From an uncultured Pelolinea sp. (GTDB taxonomy: Bacteria; Chloroflexota; Anaerolineae; Anaerolineales; Anaerolineaceae): DNA of 5,845 nucleotides. The notes under the pieces are model-generated. The model ran no database searches, was not told the DNA's origin, and worked only from the letters and a program-made list of their open reading frames with translations. Location of the stretch: contig CALGUJ010000217.1 in assembly GCA_937902055.1 (NCBI GenBank), positions 1-5,845 of the forward strand, written 5' to 3'. Position numbers and translations under genes: made by a program. Positions 1-5,312 of the stretch are shown here, one piece after another; position 1 is the first letter of the stretch; each line of letters opens with the position of its first letter.

Positions 1-210
1 TCTTAGTTGCTTTCGCGAGGAGCGTAGCGACGTGGCGATCTCGTTCCCGAGATTGCTTCGCCCACTTTTAGTGGGCTCGCAAAGGCAATGCCTCTGATGG
101 GTTTCGCGCTGCCCAACCCATCCTACTTCTTTGGTATATTAGGTAATAAAAGAATCATCACTCATTGATTCCCGCAGGCAGAAATGCCCGTGATGCGAGA
201 TTTATACATT
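1..210. repeat. Gene-free cluster of stem-loops, interspersed-repeat-like
   Basis: No open frame with gene-like features is seen here. The stretch holds several short inverted repeats in a row. Bases 35-43 pair with 48-56 (9 pairs including one G-T, TTCC loop). Bases 61-66 pair with 70-75 (CCCACT/AGTGGG, TTT loop). Bases 96-103 pair with 115-122 (GATGGGTT/AACCCATC, perfect 8 bp). Bases 152-157 pair with 166-171 (GAATCA/TGATTC). Bases 173-180 pair with 185-192 (one mismatch, GAAA loop). The opening pattern GCGAGGAGCGTAGCGACG and the GATGGGTTTCGC...AACCCATC unit resemble interspersed intergenic repeats that I recall from many bacterial genomes. This is from memory and not a database result. The left boundary may lie outside the window. 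A structured RNA is a less likely alternative. Confidence 0.5.
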
Positions 211-243
211 AAACAAAACAAGCCGGCGATCAACCGGCTTGTT
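209..243 (-). terminator. Rho-independent terminator of the bacterioferritin gene
   Basis: Read on the minus strand, a perfect 10-bp stem (AACAAGCCGG at 217-226 against CCGGCTTGTT at 234-243) with a 7-base loop is followed by a T-rich tail, TTTTGTTTAA. It begins about 20 bases after the bacterioferritin stop codon. This is the classic intrinsic terminator layout. Confidence 0.88.
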
Positions 244-262
244 CCTCGTTCTATTGAAGTCT

Positions 263-736
263 TTATTCTTCCTTGACCTGCTGGGCCAGGTAGTTCTGGA
301 TGCCGACCTGCTTGATCTGGTCTTGCTGGGCTTCCAGCCAATCGATGTGGGCTTCCTCATCCTTCAGGATGGCTTTGAGAAGCTGCTCGGTGCCATGGTC
401 GTCCACGCTGCAGGCCAGTTTGATGCCGTCGTTATAGGATTTGATTGCCCCGAATTCAGCATCCCAGTCATTGGCAATCTGTTTTTCGACCGCGCTGCCG
501 ATCATGATCTTCTTCAGGTTGCTGACAACCGGCGTGCCTTCCAGGAACAGGATGCGCGAGATCAATTGCTCGGCATGTTTCATTTCATCGATGGCGCGTT
601 TTTCAACGGATTCCGCCAGGCGGGTATACGCCCAGTTATCGTCCATTTCCGCATGCACCATGTACTGGTTGACCGCGGTCAGTTCGTCCGATAACAGATC
701 GTTCAGCTTCTCCAGTAATTTCTCGTTTCCTTTCAT
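263..736 (-). CDS. bfr: Bacterioferritin
   Basis: Cytoplasmic iron-storage and ferroxidase protein. The family assembles 24-subunit cages that oxidise Fe(II) at a di-iron centre and mineralise it, and binds heme between subunit pairs. The 157 residues match the usual length of about 155-160. All expected ferroxidase ligands are present: E18, E51, H54, E94, E127 and H130. M52, the axial heme ligand, sits in the IDEMKHAEQ segment (49-57), so this is true bacterioferritin rather than non-heme ferritin. Other family signatures are LLSDELTAVNQY (14-25), RILFLEG (61-67) and DEEAHIDWLE (126-135). The start is supported by GGAGG four bases upstream and by the typical MKGNEKLLE opening. A terminator follows. 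The gene has its own extended -10 promoter and is the second minus-strand gene after a small membrane protein 73 bases upstream. No bacterioferritin-associated ferredoxin gene is seen nearby. Confidence 0.97.
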   Translation of the reverse strand: MKGNEKLLEKLNDLLSDELTAVNQYMVHAEMDDNWAYTRLAESVEKRAIDEMKHAEQLISRILFLEGTPVVSNLKKIMIGSAVEKQIANDWDAEFGAIKSYNDGIKLACSVDDHGTEQLLKAILKDEEAHIDWLEAQQDQIKQVGIQNYLAQQVKEE

Positions 737-763
737 TTTTCCTCCGTCGGTAGTTGAATTTAT

Positions 764-779
764 ATGCTAATTATAGCAT
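764..779 (-). promoter_or_regulatory. Extended -10 promoter inside a palindrome, upstream of bfr
   Basis: On the minus strand the sequence TGC-TATAAT (778-770) is a perfect extended -10 element. The position expected for a -35 box (about 793-798, AATCCC) does not match the consensus, which fits an extended -10 promoter or an activated one. The -10 lies within an inverted repeat: ATGCTA (764-769), four bases, TAGCAT (774-779). A protein bound there would cover the -10, so the repeat may be an operator for an iron- or redox-responsive repressor. The repressor is inference; I do not recognise a standard Fur box. The predicted start leaves a leader of roughly 25 bases containing the GGAGG ribosome site. 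Confidence 0.6.
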
Positions 780-809
780 TTGCGCCTATTAAGGGATTAT
801 TTCTCTGAA

Positions 810-1034
810 TTAGAATATTCCGCGCACCATCAACAGGAATCCGAAGACGATCATCGGGACGCCGAGCGGAGCGGCGATCAGCGTCAGGGTCAGCACCGCG
901 CCGGTGATCATGATAGCCAGGCCAATGACAGCCGCCACCAGCCGTCCGGTCAGCCGCAGGATCCATTCGATCAGCTCAAAAACTGCCCGTACGGGCCAAA
1001 AAATCCAGGGGGTGTGCTGATAATTATTGTGCAT
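810..1034 (-). CDS. Small two-helix membrane protein, function unknown
   Basis: A 74-residue protein of unknown function. Residues 10-28 (aromatic and charged, WIFWPVRAVFELIEWILRL) look like an amphipathic or interfacial helix. Residues 32-54 form one hydrophobic span, and 56-70 form a second, shorter one after a Pro-Leu-Gly-Val-Pro turn. It ends with MVRGIF directly after the second span, leaving a short positively charged tail. Glycines recur in the helices (G38, G45, G58, G65), suggesting tight helix packing. The start is supported by AGAGG four bases upstream, the same spacing as for bacterioferritin. It is transcribed divergently from the PspC-domain gene across 121 bases, and no terminator separates it from bacterioferritin, so read-through is possible. 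A role in the envelope alongside the PspC-like protein is inference from position only. Confidence 0.8.
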   Translation of the reverse strand: MHNNYQHTPWIFWPVRAVFELIEWILRLTGRLVAAVIGLAIMITGAVLTLTLIAAPLGVPMIVFGFLLMVRGIF

Positions 1035-1155
1035 TTTTCCTCTTTTCCATGTTCATATACGGGATTGATGTAAAAAAGTTGTAATACCTTAAAAATCAGC
1101 AACCGTATATTAAAAACCACGTATATGTTATAGAATATCGAGATAGGAGAATGAA
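1035..1155. promoter_or_regulatory. Divergent intergenic region with repeated CGTATAT motif
   Basis: This AT-rich gap must hold the promoters of both the small membrane protein (minus) and the PspC-like gene (plus). The 8-mer CATATACG at 1054-1061 has its exact reverse complement CGTATATG at 1120-1127, and a third related copy CCGTATAT lies at 1103-1110. These could be binding sites of a shared regulator or chance in AT-rich DNA. For the plus strand TAGAAT (1131-1136) is a possible -10 but has no good -35. I could not assign either promoter with confidence. Confidence 0.35.
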
Positions 1156-1353
1156 ATGTCCAACAATGATGTGAAGCGACTGTACCGCTCCAGGGATAAT
1201 CGCATGATCGCCGGCGTTTGCGCCGGCCTGGCCACCTACGTGGATATCGACCCGACCATCGTACGCTTGCTGTTCGTGCTGGGTCTATTCGCGGGCGGAG
1301 CCACGTTCTGGGCTTACCTGGTGATGATGTTGATCGTACCCGAGGAAGCATAA
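1156..1353 (+). CDS. PspC-domain small membrane protein
   Basis: A 65-residue protein made up of essentially one PspC domain. In the classic phage-shock-protein system PspC is an inner-membrane sensor that acts with PspB and PspA on envelope stress. Stand-alone PspC domains like this are widespread and mostly uncharacterised. Visible hallmarks are KRLYRSRDNRMIAGVCAGLA (7-26), the DIDPTIVRL segment (30-38) and one hydrophobic span from about 37 to 60 that ends in VPEEA. AGGAG lies six bases before the ATG, supporting the start. No pspA, pspB or pspF is seen in the window, so a complete Psp response cannot be claimed. The gene is monocistronic: a strong terminator follows its stop codon by about 20 bases. 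It is divergent from another small membrane protein, hinting at a shared envelope role. Confidence 0.9.
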   Translation: MSNNDVKRLYRSRDNRMIAGVCAGLATYVDIDPTIVRLLFVLGLFAGGATFWAYLVMMLIVPEEA

Positions 1354-1373
1354 TCCATGTGCGAATCGTCATG

Positions 1374-1410
1374 AAAACCGGCCGTCAACAGGCCGGTTTT
1401 TGTGTTTTTC
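1374..1410 (+). terminator. Rho-independent terminator after the PspC gene, possibly bidirectional
   Basis: A perfect 10-bp stem, AAAACCGGCC (1374-1383) with GGCCGGTTTT (1391-1400), encloses the 7-base loop GTCAACA and is followed by TGTGTTTTTC. It ends plus-strand transcription after the PspC-like gene. Read on the minus strand the 3' arm ends in TTTT, so it may also terminate the convergent FkbM operon, whose stop codon is at 1438. Confidence 0.9.
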
Positions 1411-1437
1411 GATGATCCTTAAAGCGCGCCCTGCCGT

Positions 1438-2301
1438 TCAATCCGGCAGCGCCACCACGTAAGCCTTCCAATCCAATTCCGCCAACGTACGAACGCGGTC
1501 ATACCCCTTGCGCATGCGATGCAAACTGTACCCGTTGGCGGTCAATTGCTCCCATACCTGCGCAGCCGCCTGTTCGCCATGCAGCTCGATCAGGAAGATC
1601 GGGCGGGCATCCTTCAAGATGCGGCGCATCCCTGCCAGCGCCATGCCTTCGCCGCCCTCGATATCCAGTTTTACCAACTCGGGCTGCGGGTGCTTTTCTT
1701 CGTAAACAAAATCATCCAGCGCCAGACCATCCACCGTGATGGATTGCTCGTAGTGTTCATCGCGGCCGGCGGAACCGGCAGCTTTTCCCATCGCGCCGGA
1801 ATGGTGCATAAAAAAGGTCACCGGCTGGCTCCCGGCTACCACCGCGGCATGTCTTACGATAGCGCGCGTTTCCAGCCCGTTGAGCGCGAGATTTTGTTTC
1901 AACCGCAGGATATTGGCCGGCAGGGCTTCGAAAGCGAAGACCTGCCCGTCCGGCCCGTTCAGGCGCGCGGCCATCAGGCTGATGTAACCGATGTTGGCGC
2001 CCACGTCGTAAACGGTCATGCCGGGTCGGATGAAGCGCTGGGCAGCCGCCTGCAGGTCAGGTTCATAAGTGCCCAACCAATAATCCTTTTCGCTGTGCAG
2101 GTCCAATGCCATGCGCAAGCCGGTCAGGACACCCCCCGCGATTTCCGTTTCATTGATTCCCTGCGGAGCGGCTTTATTCAGCGAGCGGCGCAGGAAAGCT
2201 GACAGAAAAGGGATCCTGTAAAACCAGCGCTTGACGGAAACAGGCAGCGCGCGCGCCGCCCAGGAGGCGAGTTTCAACAGTGGATTTTTGGCAGCGCTCA
2301 T
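1438..2301 (-). CDS. FkbM-family SAM-dependent methyltransferase
   Basis: A 287-residue class I methyltransferase of the FkbM type, a family that usually O-methylates sugars, polyketides or other secondary metabolites. Binding of S-adenosylmethionine is shown by VYDVGANIGYIS (97-108, motif I) and by the acidic residue in FEALPAN (E125). The family signature VKLDIEGGE lies at 210-218. Residues 1-45 are basic and partly hydrophobic (KRWFYRIPFLSAFLRR) and may bring the enzyme to the membrane surface. It is the last gene of a minus-strand operon: its ATG overlaps the stop codon of the acetyltransferase (ATGA, 2298-2301), and its ribosome site is weak, implying translational coupling. The substrate cannot be read from the sequence. 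No glycosyltransferase or polyketide cluster is adjacent, so a stand-alone tailoring role for a glycan or lipid is only a guess. Confidence 0.9.
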   Translation of the reverse strand: MSAAKNPLLKLASWAARALPVSVKRWFYRIPFLSAFLRRSLNKAAPQGINETEIAGGVLTGLRMALDLHSEKDYWLGTYEPDLQAAAQRFIRPGMTVYDVGANIGYISLMAARLNGPDGQVFAFEALPANILRLKQNLALNGLETRAIVRHAAVVAGSQPVTFFMHHSGAMGKAAGSAGRDEHYEQSITVDGLALDDFVYEEKHPQPELVKLDIEGGEGMALAGMRRILKDARPIFLIELHGEQAAAQVWEQLTANGYSLHRMRKGYDRVRTLAELDWKAYVVALPD

Positions 2302-2780
2302 AAATCAATTTCCAATTCGATTTCATCGCGGATGGGGATGCCGTTCTCTCCCACCAGCGGGATTTCCGGTTTGATTTTTCTGGAGAGTTCAAGCGCGCCC
2401 GGTCGCAGCGCCGCCAAGCGGAAGCCGCGTTTTTGGTAAAAAGCCAGCGCGTTGAGGTTGTCGTTGGTAGTCACCAGGCGCAGGCGCGCGCAGCCGTTGG
2501 CGCGCGCTTCGTCTTTTACCGCTTCGATTAACAGGCTGCCAATTCCCAGGCCGGGTTGGAAAGCATCCAGCGACAGGATCTCGCAATCATTTTCCCGGAT
2601 GGAATAAGTCACTAAACCGCAAATCTCCGCAGCGCGCAGCGCCAAAAAGCCCGGCAGTTCTGCCGGAAAAAACACGTCCCCGTGCACGACCATGCGCGCC
2701 GAGCCCCAATGCTCGACGATCAATTGTTCAACCCGGGAATGGTCTTCAGCCTGGACAGGGCGGATGCGGATTTCCTGCAT
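2298..2780 (-). CDS. GNAT-family N-acetyltransferase
   Basis: A 160-residue acyltransferase that would use acetyl-CoA to modify an amine on an unknown small molecule or protein. The core GNAT fold runs from IRPVQAEDHSRVEQLI (6-21) to about residue 130. The CoA pyrophosphate loop is FQPGLGIGSLL (74-84), and motif B is NLNALAFYQKRGF (about 108-120). A distinctive C-terminal extension, IPLVGENGIPIRDEIELE, marks a recurrent GNAT subfamily that I recall from several phyla, with no known substrate. It is the middle gene of a three-gene operon: nine bases after the HIT gene, and overlapping the FkbM gene by four bases. No good Shine-Dalgarno is seen before its ATG, so translation is probably coupled to the upstream gene. 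Confidence 0.92.
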   Translation of the reverse strand: MQEIRIRPVQAEDHSRVEQLIVEHWGSARMVVHGDVFFPAELPGFLALRAAEICGLVTYSIRENDCEILSLDAFQPGLGIGSLLIEAVKDEARANGCARLRLVTTNDNLNALAFYQKRGFRLAALRPGALELSRKIKPEIPLVGENGIPIRDEIELEIDL

Positions 2781-2789
2781 GGTTCGCCG

Positions 2790-3278
2790 TTATGCCGGCT
2801 GCTGCCAGGCATCCTTGAGGCGCGCGTACGTTTCGCACAGGTCTTCCGGCAGCACGCGCACGTCCCCAACCGAGGTCATGAAGTTGGTGTCGCCGCCCCA
2901 GCGCGGAACCACGTGAAAATGCACGTGTTCCGCCACGCCCGCCCCGGCCACCGCGCCCAGGTTGGCGCCGATGTTATATCCTTCCGGTTTGTATACCTGG
3001 TTGATGACCTGGATGGACTGCTGGATGAGGTTCATGATGTCGGCGGTGGTTTGGCTGTCCAGCTCGGCCAGCGTGCCCACGTGCTGAAAGGGCACCACCA
3101 TGACGTGCCCGCTGGTGTAGGGATAGCGGTTGAGGATCACGAAAGCCTGCGAACTGCGTTTGACGATTAGGTTCTCGCAGGTATCCTCCTTTTTAACCGC
3201 GTTACAAAAAATGCACCCCTTGGGTGCCTGGTGATCCCGGATGTATGTCATGCGCCAGGGCGACCAGATCTGTCTCAT
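2790..3278 (-). CDS. HIT-family protein, Ap4A phosphorylase-like
   Basis: A 162-residue histidine-triad nucleotide hydrolase or transferase. The triad HVHFHVV lies at 118-124, with H120 the expected nucleophile, preceded by NIGANLGAVAGAGVAEH and followed by PRW. This pattern matches diadenosine-tetraphosphate phosphorylase-like HIT proteins such as the mycobacterial type. The opening IWSPWRMTYI (4-13) and the pair C22/C25, with H66 and H118 as possible partners, suggest a structural zinc site. The substrate, Ap4A or another adenylated nucleotide, is inferred from the family. The frame extends to a TTG at 3296, but that codon lies immediately next to the GAGGAG ribosome site ten bases before the ATG at 3278, so the ATG is the better start. 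It is the first gene of the HIT-GNAT-FkbM operon, divergent from xseA. Confidence 0.93.
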   Translation of the reverse strand: MRQIWSPWRMTYIRDHQAPKGCIFCNAVKKEDTCENLIVKRSSQAFVILNRYPYTSGHVMVVPFQHVGTLAELDSQTTADIMNLIQQSIQVINQVYKPEGYNIGANLGAVAGAGVAEHVHFHVVPRWGGDTNFMTSVGDVRVLPEDLCETYARLKDAWQQPA

Positions 3279-3374
3279 AATCAATAAGCTCCTCAAAACG
3301 AACTTTCAGCCCCAATTCTAACGCATAACTCGGGCCTGATTGACATCTGTCCGCAGAGAAGGTATCCTAACCGT
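3279..3374. promoter_or_regulatory. Divergent promoter region between the HIT operon and the xseA operon
   Basis: This 96-base gap serves both operons. The plus-strand promoter is described separately. For the minus strand, GAGGAG (3289-3294 region) is the ribosome site of the HIT gene. TAGAAT (minus strand, 3320-3315) is a possible -10 one mismatch from consensus, giving a leader of about 30 bases, but no convincing -35 is seen. Confidence 0.45.
3340..3368 (+). promoter_or_regulatory. Sigma-70-type promoter of the xseA operon, probably leaderless
   Basis: A perfect -35 TTGACA (3340-3345), an ideal 17-base spacer and the -10 TATCCT (3363-3368, four of six) are present. Only six bases separate the -10 from the ATG at 3375, so the expected transcription start falls on or next to the start codon. 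The only purine-rich sequence, AGAAGG, sits inside the promoter spacer and would not be in the mRNA. The message is therefore predicted to be leaderless. Confidence 0.65.
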
Positions 3375-4619
3375 ATGTTCCCAAACGACCCCGCCGGACA
3401 ACCCGCCATCTATAGTGTTTCCGACCTGACCGCTTATATCCGCGCGGTGCTGGAAAGCAACGAGAACCTGATCGATATTTGGGTGGCAGGCGAGATTTCC
3501 AACCTCTCGCAACCCAAGTCCGGACACGTGTACTTTACCTTGAAGGATATCAACGCCTCGCTGCGCTGCGTCATCTGGCGCGAGCAGGCCTGGCGCCTGA
3601 AAGGCGCGCTGCGCGACGGCATGGCCGTGGAAGCGCACGGTTCTATCTCGGTCTATGAACAGGGCGGGCAATACCAGCTCTACGTGGACGGCTTGCGCGC
3701 CGCCGGGGAGGGCCTGCTCTACCAGGAATTCCTGCGCCTGAAGGCTGCGCTGGAAGCCGAAGGGTTGTTCGACGCGGCGCGCAAACGGCCGCTGCCCCCC
3801 TTGCCCAACCTGATCGGCATTGTCACCTCGCCCACCGGCGCTGCGCTGCAGGATATGCTCAACACGCTGCGGGCGCGCTACCCGCTGGCGCGGGTGGTGC
3901 TGGCGCCGACAGCCGTGCAGGGAGAGGACGCGCCCCTGCAAATCGTCGACGCGCTGCGCAAGTTGAACGATCACATCCATCCGGACGTGATCATCGTGGC
4001 GCGCGGCGGCGGCTCGCTGGAAGACTTGTGGGCTTTCAACGACGAACGCGTGGTGCGCGCGGTGGCTGCATCGCCGGCGCCGGTCATCAGCGGCGTGGGG
4101 CACGAGACCGATTTCACCCTGACCGATTTCGCCGCCGATCTGCGCGCGCCAACGCCCACCGGCGCGGCGGTGCTGGCCGGGCCGGATATCAATGATCTGC
4201 AAGCCAATCTGCGAGAGTCGGCGCTGCATTTGCAGCAGGGGACGCGCGAGTGCCTGGCGGCTTTCTCGCTGGAATTGTCCACGGCTGCGCACCGCCTGGA
4301 GCGGCAATCGCCCGCCTGGCGCGTGCGCCAGGGCATGCAGCGCCTCGATGATCTCAGTCAACGGCTGCATTTATCGGCCGTTCATGATTTGAAAACCCGG
4401 CGGTTCCAACTCGCCAACCTGATTGAGCGGCTGGAAAACCTGGATCCTGCGCGCGTACTGCGGCGCGGATACGCCCTGATTCAGGACATAAATGGCGCTT
4501 TGATAACCACCATCAAACAGGTAAAATTAGGTCAGGAAATAAATGTACAGGTTGCGGATGGTTTTCTGGATGCGCAAGTGCGGCAAATTTCCGAAAAAGA
4601 CAGAAAAGGAACAGCATAA
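3375..4619 (+). CDS. xseA: Exodeoxyribonuclease VII large subunit
   Basis: Catalytic subunit of exonuclease VII, which degrades single-stranded DNA from both ends into short oligonucleotides and takes part in mismatch repair and removal of damaged DNA. The 414 residues fall in the family range (about 400-460). The N-terminal OB-fold spans roughly 12-110, with VAGEISNLSQPKSGHVYFTLKD at its core. The catalytic domain follows: GIVTSPTGAALQD (148-160), VARGGGSLEDLWAFNDE (208-224), SGVGHETDFTLTDFAADLRAPTPTGAA (239-265). D160, R210, H243 and D246 correspond to the E. coli catalytic set D155, R205, H238 and D241 with a constant offset of five. Residues about 270-360 form the long helical coiled coil that binds the small subunits, and LRRGYALI (362-369) begins the conserved C-terminal part. 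It is the first gene of an operon with xseB three bases downstream. The start fits the promoter but has no Shine-Dalgarno. Confidence 0.97.
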   Translation: MFPNDPAGQPAIYSVSDLTAYIRAVLESNENLIDIWVAGEISNLSQPKSGHVYFTLKDINASLRCVIWREQAWRLKGALRDGMAVEAHGSISVYEQGGQYQLYVDGLRAAGEGLLYQEFLRLKAALEAEGLFDAARKRPLPPLPNLIGIVTSPTGAALQDMLNTLRARYPLARVVLAPTAVQGEDAPLQIVDALRKLNDHIHPDVIIVARGGGSLEDLWAFNDERVVRAVAASPAPVISGVGHETDFTLTDFAADLRAPTPTGAAVLAGPDINDLQANLRESALHLQQGTRECLAAFSLELSTAAHRLERQSPAWRVRQGMQRLDDLSQRLHLSAVHDLKTRRFQLANLIERLENLDPARVLRRGYALIQDINGALITTIKQVKLGQEINVQVADGFLDAQVRQISEKDRKGTA

Positions 4620-4622
4620 GTC

Positions 4623-4853
4623 ATGGCGAAAGCAAAACCGGCGGCGGAGCAATTGACGTATGAACAGGCCTTGCAGGAACTTGAAAAGATCCTGGCGGAT
4701 TTGGAGAGCGAATCGCGCGGGCTGGACGACACCATGAAGCTGTTCGAACGCGGGCGGCAGTTGATCCAGCATTGCCAAACGCTGCTGGACAAAGCCGAAT
4801 TGAAAGTCCGCACGTTGGGACAGAATAACGATATCGAGGAAACAGAGGAATAA
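4623..4853 (+). CDS. xseB: Exodeoxyribonuclease VII small subunit
   Basis: A 76-residue non-catalytic subunit that packs, in several copies, along the helical arm of the large subunit and is required for stable exonuclease VII. Signatures are LTYEQALQELEKILADLE (11-28), the LDDTMKLFERGRQLIQHC stretch (34-51) and LDKAELKVRTL (55-65). The length is close to the usual 70-85. The protein is almost entirely helical with an acidic tail (IEETEE). It starts three bases after the xseA stop codon; AAGGA lies 12 bases upstream, a rather long spacing, so translational coupling to xseA is likely. Confidence 0.96.
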   Translation: MAKAKPAAEQLTYEQALQELEKILADLESESRGLDDTMKLFERGRQLIQHCQTLLDKAELKVRTLGQNNDIEETEE

Positions 4854-4862
4854 AAAGCGGGC

Positions 4863-5312
4863 ATGCTGAATGATTTAATCCACAACCAGGTTGTCATCGC
4901 CGCCGTATTGGCATGGATGATCGGCCAGTTTTTGAAATTCCCGTTGGAATACCTGTTGAACAAACAATGGAACTGGGGCATCATCTTCAGTTCCGGCGGA
5001 CTGCCCAGTTCGCATTCATCCCTGGTCACCGCGGTGACTCTCACGATCGGCCTGCAGGAAGGATTCGGCACGGCGGTTTTCGCGCTTTCCGCGGCCATCG
5101 CCATGATCGTGATCTACGACGCGGCCGGCGTGCGCCGCCAGGCTGGCATTCATGCCGAGCGCATCAATCAGATCATGAGCAAATTCTTTGAAAGCGGTCA
5201 GCTTCCTGAAAAAGAATTAAAGGAAATGCTCGGCCATACGCCCTTCGAGGTGCTGGCTGGCATTTTACTGGGTGTGATCATCAGCCTGACGCTCTACTGG
5301 ACCACGCATTAA
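4863..5312 (+). CDS. Divergent PAP2-family membrane protein (YuiD/DUF212-like)
   Basis: A 149-residue integral membrane protein of the divergent PAP2 family, related to acid phosphatases of the phosphatidate-phosphatase type. No enzymatic activity is established for most members. Visible signatures are GGLPSSHSSLVTAVT (45-59), which retains the PSxH core of the phosphatase motif, YDAAGVRRQAGIHAERINQI (85-104) and EMLGHTPFEVLAG (121-133). Hydrophobic spans lie at about 9-24, 53-64, 70-85 and 129-146. The full classical KX6RP and SRX5HX3D phosphatase motifs are not seen, so catalysis is uncertain; a lipid-phosphate substrate is only a family-based guess. It follows xseB by nine bases and is likely in the same operon. 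Its stop codon overlaps that of the convergent HerA-like gene. Confidence 0.92.
   Translation: MLNDLIHNQVVIAAVLAWMIGQFLKFPLEYLLNKQWNWGIIFSSGGLPSSHSSLVTAVTLTIGLQEGFGTAVFALSAAIAMIVIYDAAGVRRQAGIHAERINQIMSKFFESGQLPEKELKEMLGHTPFEVLAGILLGVIISLTLYWTTH

Noticed and set aside
152..171. A stem GAATCA/TGATTC followed on the minus strand by TTTTATTA, considered as a second terminator
   Set aside because: The stem is only six AT-rich pairs with an 8-base loop, and a much stronger terminator already ends the bacterioferritin transcript at 209-243.
1..210. Possible CRISPR array or tRNA/rRNA fragment at the left edge
   Set aside because: The repeats are inverted and unlike one another, with no regular spacing, and no tRNA cloverleaf or rRNA sequence is recognisable.
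239..694. A 151-codon plus-strand open frame over bacterioferritin
   Set aside because: The minus-strand bacterioferritin is complete with all metal ligands. The opposite frame starts within its terminator hairpin and has no independent support.
1079..1111. TTGTAA and TATATT considered as the -35 and -10 of the PspC gene
   Set aside because: The spacer would be 21 bases, too long for a normal sigma-70-type promoter.
971..1372. A 133-codon minus-strand frame through the divergent region and the PspC gene
   Set aside because: It crosses an AT-rich promoter region and reads the PspC gene backwards, and its composition is Arg/Pro/Trp-rich without a domain.
1519..2202. A 227-codon plus-strand open frame across the methyltransferase gene
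   Set aside because: It is the complement of a clear FkbM gene carrying the SAM motif and the VKLDIEGGE signature. The translated shadow has no domain and no good ribosome site.
2682..3170. A plus-strand open frame spanning the end of the HIT gene and the start of the GNAT gene
   Set aside because: It is antisense to two well-supported genes, with a His/Asp/Val-rich composition typical of reversed coding sequence.
3318..4370. A 350-codon open frame antisense to xseA
   Set aside because: It lies opposite a confidently identified gene with intact catalytic residues, its product is rich in Arg, Gln and His without any recognisable domain, and such long antisense frames are expected in GC-rich coding DNA.
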